Positions 50,494-60,525 of a stretch of 64,000 bases of DNA are shown piece by piece. The notes below the pieces were generated by a model, which saw only the letters and a list, made by a program, of their open reading frames with translations, searched no databases and had not been told where the DNA came from. How positions within the stretch are numbered: the first letter of the stretch is position 1; each line of letters begins with the position of its first letter. This DNA is from Zygnema cylindricum (taxonomy: Eukaryota; Streptophyta; Zygnematophyceae; Zygnematales; Zygnemataceae): positions 62,001-126,000 of the forward strand of contig JBBHKE010002644.1 in the NCBI GenBank assembly GCA_037447655.1, read 5' to 3'. A program made the position numbers and the translations under genes.

Positions 50494-53400
50494 TTGACAT
50501 TTTTTGACGAAGATGAAACGGATCTATTCGCCATGGCGACAACGATGGAGCGCGCCAAGGACCCTGGATGGATAATGGACACGGGAGCGTCAGCCCACAT
50601 GTGCTGGAACAAAGCCATCTTCAAAAATATGAAAACAACGCTGGAGAAATATATTTATTATGCTTGTGGAATGAGTGTTCAGACTCGTGCTGTGGGTGAT
50701 GTGTCTTTGCTAGTGGATGTGGAGGGCAAAGCAACTGAAAGGACTCTTCACAATGTCTTATTTGTGCCTGACTTTAAGAAAAATCTGTTTTCTACGTCGT
50801 TGGGAGAGAGTAAAGGCTTTGAGGTTAATTTGAAAAATTGTCGGCAGGTTGTTAGCAAAAATGGCAAGGTTGCAATTACAGGTACTAGAGATAGTAGCAA
50901 GATGTATCGCATGGATATGGCTAATACCAAGGATAATGATTTTCTGTACTCTGGTGTTTTGCACTCACATGAGTTGTGGCATAAAAGATTAGGCCATGTA
51001 AACTATGATAGTTTGAGGAAAATGGTCCTTGCTGGAAAAATAGAGGGTGTATCAATCACAGATGAGCCAGTCAAAACTTGTGATGGTTGCGCTTTAGGCA
51101 AAATCCACAGACTACCATTTCCTAAAGAGACTGAGCATCGGTCCACGAGACTTTTACAACAACGTCATTCGGATGTTTTTGGTTCTGCGAAGGTTCCATC
51201 TGCCGAGGGAATGAAATATATGGTCACGTTTGTTGTTTTAGAAAGCTTTAGTCCTCTTTATGCCTCAGCTGTGAGAGAGAGTTGTTCAGGACTTAAGCTA
51301 TTTTTGGTTGAGTTCGGTTCAGTACTTACCGAAATTAGTGTGACAGTGAAGTTGGGAGTTCACGGTTCATTCACACTTGGGACAAGTGTCGTCACTTGGG
51401 AGAATGCGTGAGTATGTCCTCCGTGGACGTACGGAAATTCGGTAGGACCACTGGACTTCGTAAAGTCAATTCTACGGTGCCAAATCCTCTAATCGGACAG
51501 CTGACAGCCGCCGCCAACAAATAGTGACGAGGCGTGACTAGATCATTGTCACTTTACGTTGTCTTAACTTCGGTGTAAATATTTGTAATAGAATGTTAGA
51601 TGTACGGCTGGAATGCCTCCGTACAGCTTAGTGTAGTTTCGGTGTATAAAAGTAGGACTTAGTGAATTTGATTTTTAGGAACAAATGATATGAAAACTGT
51701 ACACTCAGTTTTATGTAATATCATTTCTACATATCTCACAGATTTGTGAGCGGAATTAATTGAAATTTTGTGTGTTTGTTATTTTGTTTGTTATATACAT
51801 TGTGGCAAATTTTCAAAACGTTTAGAGCCTTTTTCTGAAAGTTATAGTCTGTCAAAGTTTCTGTTCAGCCATCGGTATTTGTGGAAGCTTCCTCTCTTGA
51901 TTTGTTCTACGATGACTACTGCTGCATCTTCTTCATCTTCTTCATCTTCAGTGCCAGTAGTTGTGTCAGAACCACAACGTTCACAGATGATTTCTCCACG
52001 TTTACAAAAGTTTACTTCATGAAAGGGAAGAGTGAGGTGTTTGGTCACTTCAAACACTACAAAGCATGGGCTGAAAAACTTCATAATTTATCTATTTTAC
52101 AGCTCAGATCGGACAATGGTGGTGAATATACTTCGAAAGAATTTGAAACCTTTTTACTCGAGGAAGGCATAAGTCATCTGTTGACTGTTCCATATTCACC
52201 GGAACAAAATGGGGTGTCGGAAAGATTAAATAGAACTCTCACGGAGATCTCGAGGTCGATGCTCGCAGATAAAAATGTGGATCCGAAATTCTGGGCTGAG
52301 GCTCTAAATTGTGCAGTTTATATTAAGAATAGGATAGGATCAAAATCGGTAGAATCTACTCCTTACGAGATCTGGACAGGTAGCAAACCTGTTGTTAGCC
52401 ATTTCAAAGTCTTTGGTAGTAAATGTTTTATCTTAGATACGTCTACGGACAGATGGAAAATGGAACCAAAGGGATTACAGGGTATTTTGTTAGGATATGA
52501 TGACCACTCAAAAGGTTACACAGTCTTTGTGTTTGAGAGGCAGAAAATAGTTGTAGCAAGGAATATCAGTGTCAAAGGTGAACTAGACTCGATAGATTTA
52601 TTTCAAATGACAGAGTAGCGAAAGCAGCAAAAAGTACGAAGTATGTCATCTTAGATTCAAGAAATTGTCCCGCAGGTGCAACATTCTCCGGTGATTACTC
52701 CAGAATCAGACTCTCTTCGACTTCCTCAACACGTCTAGTCCCAACCAAACCAACAGCAGTCAATACACACGGATCGCAACTAGCGCAATCAGCGCAATCA
52801 GCACAATGCGCGGCAACCGACGATCTAAGCCTCAGAATTTCCGAGGGAACAAGATCCAGCAGTCGCTAGCAAGCAAGCTCTCACTTTGCCTACTCGGCAG
52901 CCTCAGGGGAGCCCTGGACCATCCAAGAGGCCTTCTCATCACCAGAGCAAAATCACTGGATTGAGGCGGCAAACGACGAAATGAAGTCGATCATGGAGGC
53001 ATAAACTTGGGAACTAGTGGACCTTCCTCCGGACCGAAAAACCATCGGCAGCAAATTGGTATTGAAGGTGAAGTTAAATCTTGATAACACCATTGAAAGC
53101 TATAAGGCCAAACTTATGGCGAAGGGGTATAATCAAAAGGAAGGAATCGATTTTGAAGAAACATTTTCTCCGGTTGTAGATTTACCAGTTAGATTTCTTC
53201 TCCCCTATTTGCTATAGAAGATATGGAAATTCATCAGATGGATAAAGGCGACCTTTTGCACGGAGTAGAAGAGACAATTTACGTAAAACTGAAAAATATA
53301 AAACCAAGAAAATAGCACCTAGTATGCAAGTTGCTAAAATCCTTGTACAGCCTTAAACAAGCCCCTAGGTAATGGAATCTAAAGCTTGATGAATTCTTGA

Positions 53401-54469
53401 CCAGTCTAGGATTTCAAAGGATACGTTCTGACCACTCTGTCAACGTTTTAAAGGGTGAGAAGGGGATAGTGTATATAGCGGTCTATGTAGATGATTTATT
53501 ATTAATTAGCAAATCAATGGCTGAAATTAACAAAATCAAAACTGCTCTAAACTCACGGTTCGAGATGAAAGACCTCAGTGAGGCAAAAATTTTTTTGAGT
53601 ATCCAGGTATAGAGGGACAGAAATAAGAAAGAAATAAAATTAACTCAAAAGGAGGCTATTGGAAACATGTTAGATGAGTATGGAATGCGGGGGGCAAAAG
53701 GATGTCTAACTCTAATGGAGTTTCGGTAGAAGTTAGAGGGAGAAGAGACAGAACCAGGGGTTATTATTAGCGAGTATTTAGAGTCAAGGGAGAATGATCC
53801 TATGACACTCATACCTTATAGAAAAATAGTAGGAAACTTAATATATTTCATGATCTGTACCCGTCTTGACATTTTTGCAGCAGTTGGGGTTCTAAGCAGA
53901 AGTCTAGAGAATCCTAGAAAATCTGACTTTGATGCAGCAAGAAGAGTCTTAAGATATTTGGCCGGAACCAAAGACCTCAAACTCACACTAGGCGGAGGAG
54001 AAGTAAAACTGCAAACGTGGAGTGATGCAAGCTATGGCAACATGCCAAGCCGGAAGTCCACAACGGGATTCGTTCTGTAAATTGGGAACAGGACTTGCTG
54101 CCGGAGCAGCAAACTTCAAAAGGTTACAACACAATCAACAATGGAGTCTGAATATATGGCAGCGAGCTCGACCCTCAAAGAACTCCTATGGGTTAAATCC
54201 ATGTTACAAGAATTGGGATACATGCAGGTTGGTCCACAGGTGATCTGGTGTGATAACCATGCTGCCATTGCCATTGCTTCTAACCCGAGTCATCACTTCA
54301 AAAGCAAGCACATGGATGTACGATTACACTTTGTAAGAGAAAAAGTATAATCTAGAGTGATTAAATTAAATTATTTGCCAAATGAAAAAATTATTGCTGA
54401 TATGCTCCCTAAAGCTCTTCCTGCTCCTAAGATGAAGTATTGTAGGAACGGAGTGGGATTAAGTGAATA
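50494..54469 (+). pseudogene. Element F: Pol (protease, integrase, RT, RNase H), split by a solo LTR
   Basis: Protease MDTGASAHMC (about 50575), integrase HHCC (HKRLGHVNY, CDGC), then an interruption at 51226-51981. Integrase resumes with DDFSTFTKVYF, RSDNGGEY and PEQNGVSERLNR. RT pieces include [17 protein letters not shown] (53065) and YVDDLLLISKS (about 53490); RNase H has WSDASYGN, ESEYMAAS and CDNHAAIAIAS. Stops and shifts at about 52618, 53218, 53373, 53610 and 54078. No matching 3' LTR follows the stop at 54469. Confidence 0.85.
51231..51976 (+). repeat. Solo LTR S (746 bp) inside element F integrase, TSD ACGTT
   Basis: TGTTGTTTTAG to CAGAACCACA, flanked by ACGTT at 51226-51230 and 51977-51981. 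Removing it with one duplicate restores the integrase reading MVTFTDDFS. It has TATAAAA near 51645 and, like LTR F, a start codon (51911) opening a Ser-rich Gag leader that runs to the LTR end, so it belongs to an F-like family. Confidence 0.95.
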
Positions 54470-54470
54470 G

Positions 54471-54948
54471 TTGAAATTATTGCACTCCAATACTGCCTGT
54501 AACAGGGACGATATAGCACACACCACGCTACAATGCACAGCGGAAAACACCAAGGATCTTCCTGTGGCAAGAGTAAGAGCACAGTACCAACAGACAAGGT
54601 TGCGCTTTATTACTTCGAAGAGAGTACAAGGTAGCGCTAGCTGTGTAGGTCTACTTCCGGTATTCTATTCACAAGCCCACCTGACTATTTAAAATAACTA
54701 AATGCTAGTCATCCTAGTACTGTATAGCTGTACACGTGGACCTTCAAAGTCAACCGAGATCAATCTAAAACTTCTTTCTAGAACTATACAGCTCCATCTA
54801 CATTCTGCGGCGTTGCAATGCTGCGTTGCTATGTTGCGGCGCTACCAACTAGCTACGCCGCTAAGTTGCTATGCTGCTACGCTGTGCTGGTCTGGAATCG
54901 CAGCTGCGCTGCTCTGGAATCGCAACTATAGCAGCCTAGCCTTAGCCA
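54471..54948. other. Unassigned block with GC-rich trinucleotide-like repeats
   Basis: 54820-54945 is built of TGCTGCG, GCTACG and AATCGCAGCTGCGCTGCTCTGG motifs, compositionally like the minisatellite of LTR F but in inverted sense. It may be a diverged LTR lying against the end of element G; not provable here. Confidence 0.35.
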
Positions 54949-56556
54949 CTAAGTACCCGAATCCTGTAACCCTATTACATCACCCTTCCTATAAACAATT
55001 CCAAGACTAAGTTTTCTAGCCAAATATCTAAAGATTCTCTTCACTGCCTCCCAATGTATTTTTTTCGGTTTGCTACAATACCGACTAACCACGCTCACTG
55101 CGGCACTAATGTCAGGCCTAGTACCGACACTCAAATACATTAAGCTTCCGACCGCCTCCCTATACGGGGCATAAACGTCGGGAATATTAACAAAATTAGA
55201 AAGCTTATCACGAGGATCAAGGGGAGTTCCAAGTGGCTTACAATCTAAAAACCCAAATCTTTTAAGTACCTCTTTTGCATATTGTTCCTGGCTTAACTTA
55301 ATATCTCCGTTCCTCCTTCTCTGAATCTGAACTCCCACAATGTATTGTGCATCTCCTAAGTCTGTGATTTTAAAATACTTCCGAAATTCAATCTTTAATT
55401 CTCCAAGTAAATCCAAGTTGTGAGAGATAGAAATGAAATCATCTACGTAAACACTGAAAATTACCATGTCCCTACCTTCTCCCCGAATATACACTCCACA
55501 ATCTGTAGTAAGCCTCCTAAATCCCAAAATTAGTAAGACCTTCTGAAGCTTATGGTTCCATGTTCTTTGTGCCTGATTTAAACCATTCAAAGCTTTCCAC
55601 AACCTCCATACTCTTCCATTCTTTCCAGGAACTCCTTCTGGGATTTTCATATACACCTCCTCTTCTAATTTTGCATTCAAGAAAGGTGTCTCTACATCCA
55701 TCTGTTCGATATGCATTCCTTCCGCTGCCGCCATTGCAATAATTGCTCGCAAAGAATCAAACTTAACCACAGGAGCAAAAGTCTCAAAATAATCAATACC
55801 CTCCTTCTGCTAAAAGCCTTTACATACTAACCGCGCCTTATACTTAAGAATTTCTCCCGAAGCTCCCGTCTTTGTCTTAAAAACCCACTTTGAGTCAATC
55901 GCCTTCTTACCAACTGGTAAATCTACCTCTTCAAAACATCCATTCGATTTTGCAGAATTAAATTCTTTGATAAACGCCGGTTTCCACTTCTCCTCCCATT
56001 CGTCCGAGTCTCGAGCCTCTTGGTATGATTGAGGATCCGCCAGACGATTTTCTGTAATTGCCTTTCATAAGAGAAAGGATTCCGCCCTTCCTTCTCTAAT
56101 TTCGGAAATTGCCCTCTGGTAGCTGGTTTGCTTTTTATATGACTGTTCAGGTGAAAATCGTTCCGGTGCCTTCCCTTTATTGGATCTTTTACTTCTCCGT
56201 ACGTCATCTGCAAATTCTTTATCCGAATCACTGTGCTCAATCTTGTCATCATCCTCATTTTCTAAGGGTGTCTCTTCTGATGTCACGTTGTCAATGCCTA
56301 TGGATGATTCTCTGGTGACCTTGTCTCCTTGTGATTTGGTGCCGCTAAGCTTAGGTGTCAAAACTTTCTCGTGGTTGGGACAATGCTCCGAAATCGGAGC
56401 ATTTTCCGAAAATATCCCGGTTTCGGACCATTTTATAAACCTTAATACCGGTGCCGTTTTAATAGTTTTTGGAAGAAAAGGGTTAAAGTGAATTGTGTTT
56501 CTTTTTACGTGTTGCCTTGGAATAAACTGCCGAAACTCGTTTCGGTCGAGTTTCAT
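54949..56556 (-). pseudogene. Element G: truncated copia RT of another lineage
   Basis: In sense orientation: a Pol linker (RRSKRSNKGKAPERFS), the start of RT (WVFKTKTGASGEI, YKARLVCKGF then [20 protein letters not shown]), QMDVETPFLNAKL, GLNQAQRTW, YVDDFISIS (near 55445), and GSLMYLSVGTRPDISAA. Frame lost at the start of RNase H at about 54950. No integrase, Gag or LTR attached. Sequence is clearly different from A-F (for example IQRRRNGDIKLSQEQY), so it is a separate, older insertion. Confidence 0.85.
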
Positions 56557-57300
56557 AACTTAGTTTTTTTGAGTCGAAAAAATTATAAAAAATGTTCCAA
56601 TTTCGGAGCATTTTTCCACTTTGAACCCGAAATAATACATCTCCACGTGTGATTGTGGGATCGGTGCTCACGATGGCTCGGTGGGTAGGTGAGAGTTCCC
56701 TCTGATAATAAAAAATATAATACACAGTATTCCATTTACAAAAACCTCCTAAAAACACGTGTTTTACAACCTTTGTTTTAGCCCATTTCCGGACCATTTT
56801 TTGTAGGGAGATCAGAAAAATGTATCTCTCCCGTCCCTTGTCCGTTTGCTGCCTTCTTCATATCGGTGGATAGATAATAGTGTATGGATTACCAAAAAAA
56901 TATAAAAGTATACCGGTACCATAGGAAAAACAACCGCAAATATCGTCGAGGCATCGCAGTCTTTGTCCATTTCCGCACCTTTATTCGTAGGGAATTCATA
57001 AAATTGTAACTCTCGCGTCCCTTCTCCGTCTGCTGCCCTCTATGTATCGTTGGATACATAACAATGTGAGGATGACCCTAAAAATATATTTCCATACAGT
57101 TACCATCGGAAGAACGACGGCTATTGTCGACGAGGAATCGCTGTTTCGGTCTTTTTCCGTACCATATTTGGAACTTGGAACAATTATATCTCTCCCGTCC
57201 CTTTTCTTTTTCTTGCCTTCTTTACGTCAACGGATAGGTAATAAACTTTACTCTAACATTAAAAATGTATCATCGCGTCGCTTCTCTACTAAGTTACCCG
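56557..57300. other. Non-coding DNA bordering the repeat array
   Basis: Contains early diverged blocks of the array to the right, such as GTCCCTT..CCGTTTGCTGCCTTCTT followed by a GGATAGATAA-type sequence at about 56835 and 57018. No gene. Confidence 0.45.
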
Positions 57301-57310
57301 CCTTTCTTTG

Positions 57311-59364
57311 TTCAAATTTGACTAGCATGACAGGCAGAGTCAAAAATTTTAGGCTCAAACCCCGTGGTAACGTCACCTTACAATCCGCTCTAGGAGCCTA
57401 AAAAATTTCGTTGGATAGATACTAATGTAAGGATGACCCTAAAAATATAACAGTATACCGGTACCATAGGAAAAAATCGCAAAATTATAACCCTACCGTC
57501 CCTTTTTTTTTTTTTTTGCCTTCTTTAGGTCAACGGATAGGTAATAAACTTAACTCTAACATAACTAATACGTGCTCGCGTCCTTTCCCGACTGAATTAC
57601 CCGGATATCTTTGTTCAAATTTGAGTAGCACAAGTAGCGGAGTCGAAAGACTTAGACCCAATCGCCGCGGTAACGTCACCTTACAGTCCTTTTTAAACCC
57701 TCAAAACCCTTTGAAGTAAAAATGCCTATTCTTGTTCAAATTTGACTAGCATGATGGGCAGAGTCGAAAGACTTAGGCAAAAAACCATCGATCCTACATC
57801 ACCTTACAATCCGCGCCTTCACTCGAAAATTTGAGGTAACATTGCCTTTTCTTGTTCAAATTTGACTAGCATAAGCCACAGACGCGGAGGTAGGGTCGAT
57901 GTTTTACAACCGGAAGACTTAGCCTACAACCGGAGGTATGTACCCAAGTCTTTCCTTGTTCGAATTTGACCGGCATTTTGACATTGCACGTCCGTCGTCC
58001 CTCCCCCGTAAATCTAGGTACACATGTGCGTTTTTGTTCGTTCTTGTTCAAATTTGACTAGCATAATCCCCTGACGCATATTTAGCGCCATCGTTTTATA
58101 ACCGGTGCCTTCCCTAAAATACCTATACGTAACATTTGTGTACGTTACTGTATTTTTTGTTCAAATTTGACTAGCATAAGCCACAGAGTCTAAAGACTTA
58201 GGCAAAAAACCATCGATCCTACATCACCTTCAATCCGCGCCGTCCTCAAAAATTTGAGGTAATATAACCTTTTCTTGTTCAAATTTGACTAGCATAACGC
58301 ACAGAGACAAAAGCCTGCCGGTCAAACCCCGGAGTACGTCCCCTTACAATCCTCAATCACCCTCGACAATTCGAAATAAAAATGTCCATCCTTGTTCAAA
58401 TTTGACTAGCATAAGCCCCCGACGCGGAATTAGATTCCGTGTTTTATAAGCGGAGGCTTAGCCTACGACCGGAGGTAACCACCCCGAGCGTTTCCTTGTT
58501 CAAATTTGACTAGCATAAGCCCTTGACGTCGCCATGCTTAGGCGACAAGCGGAGGCAGAGTGATTTTTTTATAACCGGTATTTTGAAGTTGCACGTCCAT
58601 CTTCCCTCCCCCGTAAAGCTAAGTAAACAAGTACTTTCTTGTTCAAATTTGACTGGCATAATCCCCGGACGCGTATTTAGAGCCGACGTTTTTTACCCGG
58701 TGCCGTCCCTACCAGACCTATACGTATCATTTGTGTACGTTACTGTATTTCTTGTTCAAATTTGACTAGCATAAGCCACAGAGGCTGTAGTAACCCACGA
58801 ATAACCGCAAACATTGTCAACATTTCCTTGTACCGTTGACAACGCTCCTTTACCCTACTTGGTGTATCCTTGTTCAAATTTGACGAGCATAAGCCACAGA
58901 AGTCGGAGGCAGTGTCCATGTTTTGTAACCGGGGTTACAGTCCTTTTTCACAACGTTTTTAGGGGCGGGGTTAGAAAATTGCGCGTGCGTCGTCCGTCGC
59001 CCTATCGACGCCTCGCCCTCGAAAACCCCTGAGTAAAATAGTGATTCCTTGTCCACATTCGACTTGCATAACCGCTGGAGTCGGGCGACTTAGGCTATGC
59101 TACAACGTGGAGGGATTTTTTTTTTTCTAACCGGTATTTCGACCCTTTTACGTACTTTTTTTCATATATTGTATCTCTAAAGTCCCTTCTCCGTTTAGCA
59201 CGGTCTTTACTTCGTTGGATAGTTCAAAACCCGTACAAAACGACAAAAATACAACACCGCCCACATGTCTTACAAAAAAACCACATGAAAACCGCGACGT
59301 TTCACCGACTCCTTTTGCATTTTTTTAGTTTTTTATTCACAACTTATACTCTCTCTCTCTCTCC

Positions 59365-59433
<69 letters not shown>

Positions 59434-59710
59434 CCTTTTTGTCTCTCTCTCTCGTCCCTCCCCCATTCTCCGTTGTAAAATCTTACGTTACACACTGTAT
59501 CCTTGTTCGAATTCGACTATCGTAACCATCGGAGTCGAATTACTTAGCCTATAACCGGAGGTATAGTCAATTTTCTCTAATCCGTATATCGGCCTATTCA
59601 ACGACCGACTATATCTCATATCTCTTAAATCTCCCCCGTTCGCCGCTGTCCGTTTACCCTCGATAAACGCTCAAGTACCATACTTAGTGTACCCTTGTTC
59701 GAATTCGGCT
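57311..59710. repeat. Array of a conserved 25-bp core, 16 copies at about 115-bp spacing
   Basis: The core CTTGTTCAAATTTGACTAGC followed by ATAA recurs. Its TTCAAATTTGA (or variant) starts at 57311, 57614, 57735, 57855, 57959, 58047, 58160, 58278, 58395, 58499, 58642, 58755, 58873, and more diverged at 59053, 59506 and 59699. The centre TCAAATTTGA is a perfect palindrome. Spacers are similar in pairs (GCCACAGAGTCGAAAGACTTAGG, CATCGATCCTACATCACC) but much less conserved than the core, so this is an old degenerate satellite or a set of conserved sites. Confidence 0.85.
59345..59455. repeat. CT microsatellite
   Basis: About 110 bp of nearly uninterrupted (CT)n, embedded in the core array. Confidence 0.95.
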
Positions 59711-59720
59711 AGCACAACCA

Positions 59721-60207
59721 CCGGAGTCGGAAGACTTAGCCCACGACCGAAGGTAGAGTGATATTTTTCTAACCGGTTTTTTGGCCAATTATTTTTCAAT
59801 ATTTTTATCGTTTCGGTCCTTTCTCCGTTTGCTGCCTTCTTTAGTTCGTCGTATAGGCAATCACCCGTACGCTACAACGCCGCGCACGTATAATACGATA
59901 ATTTTCTGAAATGGTGAAAGTTATTTTGGCCACTTTTAGGCCATTTTTTAGTTTTTAGTTCACCGACTTGTACTCGCTCTCTCTCGTCCCTCCACCGCTC
60001 GCCGTTGTACAATCTAAGTTAAATGTTGTATCCTTGTAAAAAAAAATATAACCTACGATCGAAGTACACCATTTTTAAGACCTACCTTAGGGACCTACGA
60101 CTTACCTTTTTAAAGACCAACCCTCGGTTGTTTTGACCCAACCAAACTTAGGTACTACCGCATCTTATTACCCGCATCGCATTATATGTTAGTAATTACA
60201 AAAAGTT
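59721..60207. other. Non-coding DNA between repeat array and tRNA gene
   Basis: Includes one more CCTTTCTCCGTTTGCTGCCTTC block (about 59818) and otherwise nothing recognisable. Confidence 0.4.
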
Positions 60208-60277
60208 GACGACACCCAGAATCGAACTGGGGAACGAGAATTCGAGATTCTCGGCCTTACCACTCGGCCATATCGTC
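60208..60277 (-). tRNA. tRNA gene, isotype uncertain (anticodon UCG by position)
   Basis: 70 nt that fold as a cloverleaf: acceptor GACGATA/TGTCGTC (7 bp with one G-U), D arm GCC..GGC, anticodon stem GAGAA/TTCTC extendable by a C-G pair, variable loop GTTC, and T arm CCCAG-TTCGATT-CTGGG. Discriminator A and a TTTTT terminator follow within a few nt. The 7-nt anticodon loop is TCTCGAA, giving UCG (Arg) but with C instead of U at position 33. The D arm GGCCGAGTGGTAAGGCC looks Ser/Leu-like, and CGA one base later would be Ser, but the long variable arm of Ser/Leu is absent. It may be an odd functional tRNA or a tRNA-derived pseudogene. Confidence 0.75.
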
Positions 60278-60525
60278 GGGTGTTTATATGATTAGGTTCG
60301 TTACATACAAAGCATAGACCACAACAACACAACCGACCAGCTTAATTAAAACGACAAATGCGCCATTCAACAAACACAATGGTAGAGTAGGATATAAGCC
60401 CGCATTGTCCATCATCATCCCTCCACTTTCCCCCTCCGACACCCCGAGTTATCCTACTACGTTTTAACTTACACACCCACTCTCCTCCCCTAAAAAGCTC
60501 CCTCTAAGCCTACCCCAAGATTCCC
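60278..60525. other. Intergenic DNA, 3' flank of the long gene
   Basis: No feature recognised between the tRNA gene and the stop codon of the long gene. Confidence 0.4.

Noticed and set aside
54471-54948. 3' LTR of element F
   Set aside because: No TGTTGTATTT start or other collinear match to LTR F; only a compositional resemblance in inverted sense.
59285-59554. 89-codon Ser/Leu frame
   Set aside because: Translation of the CT microsatellite.
57311-59710. CRISPR-like array (short conserved repeat, variable spacers)
   Set aside because: Repeats are imperfect, spacers are themselves related and about 90 nt, there are no cas genes and the context is eukaryotic.
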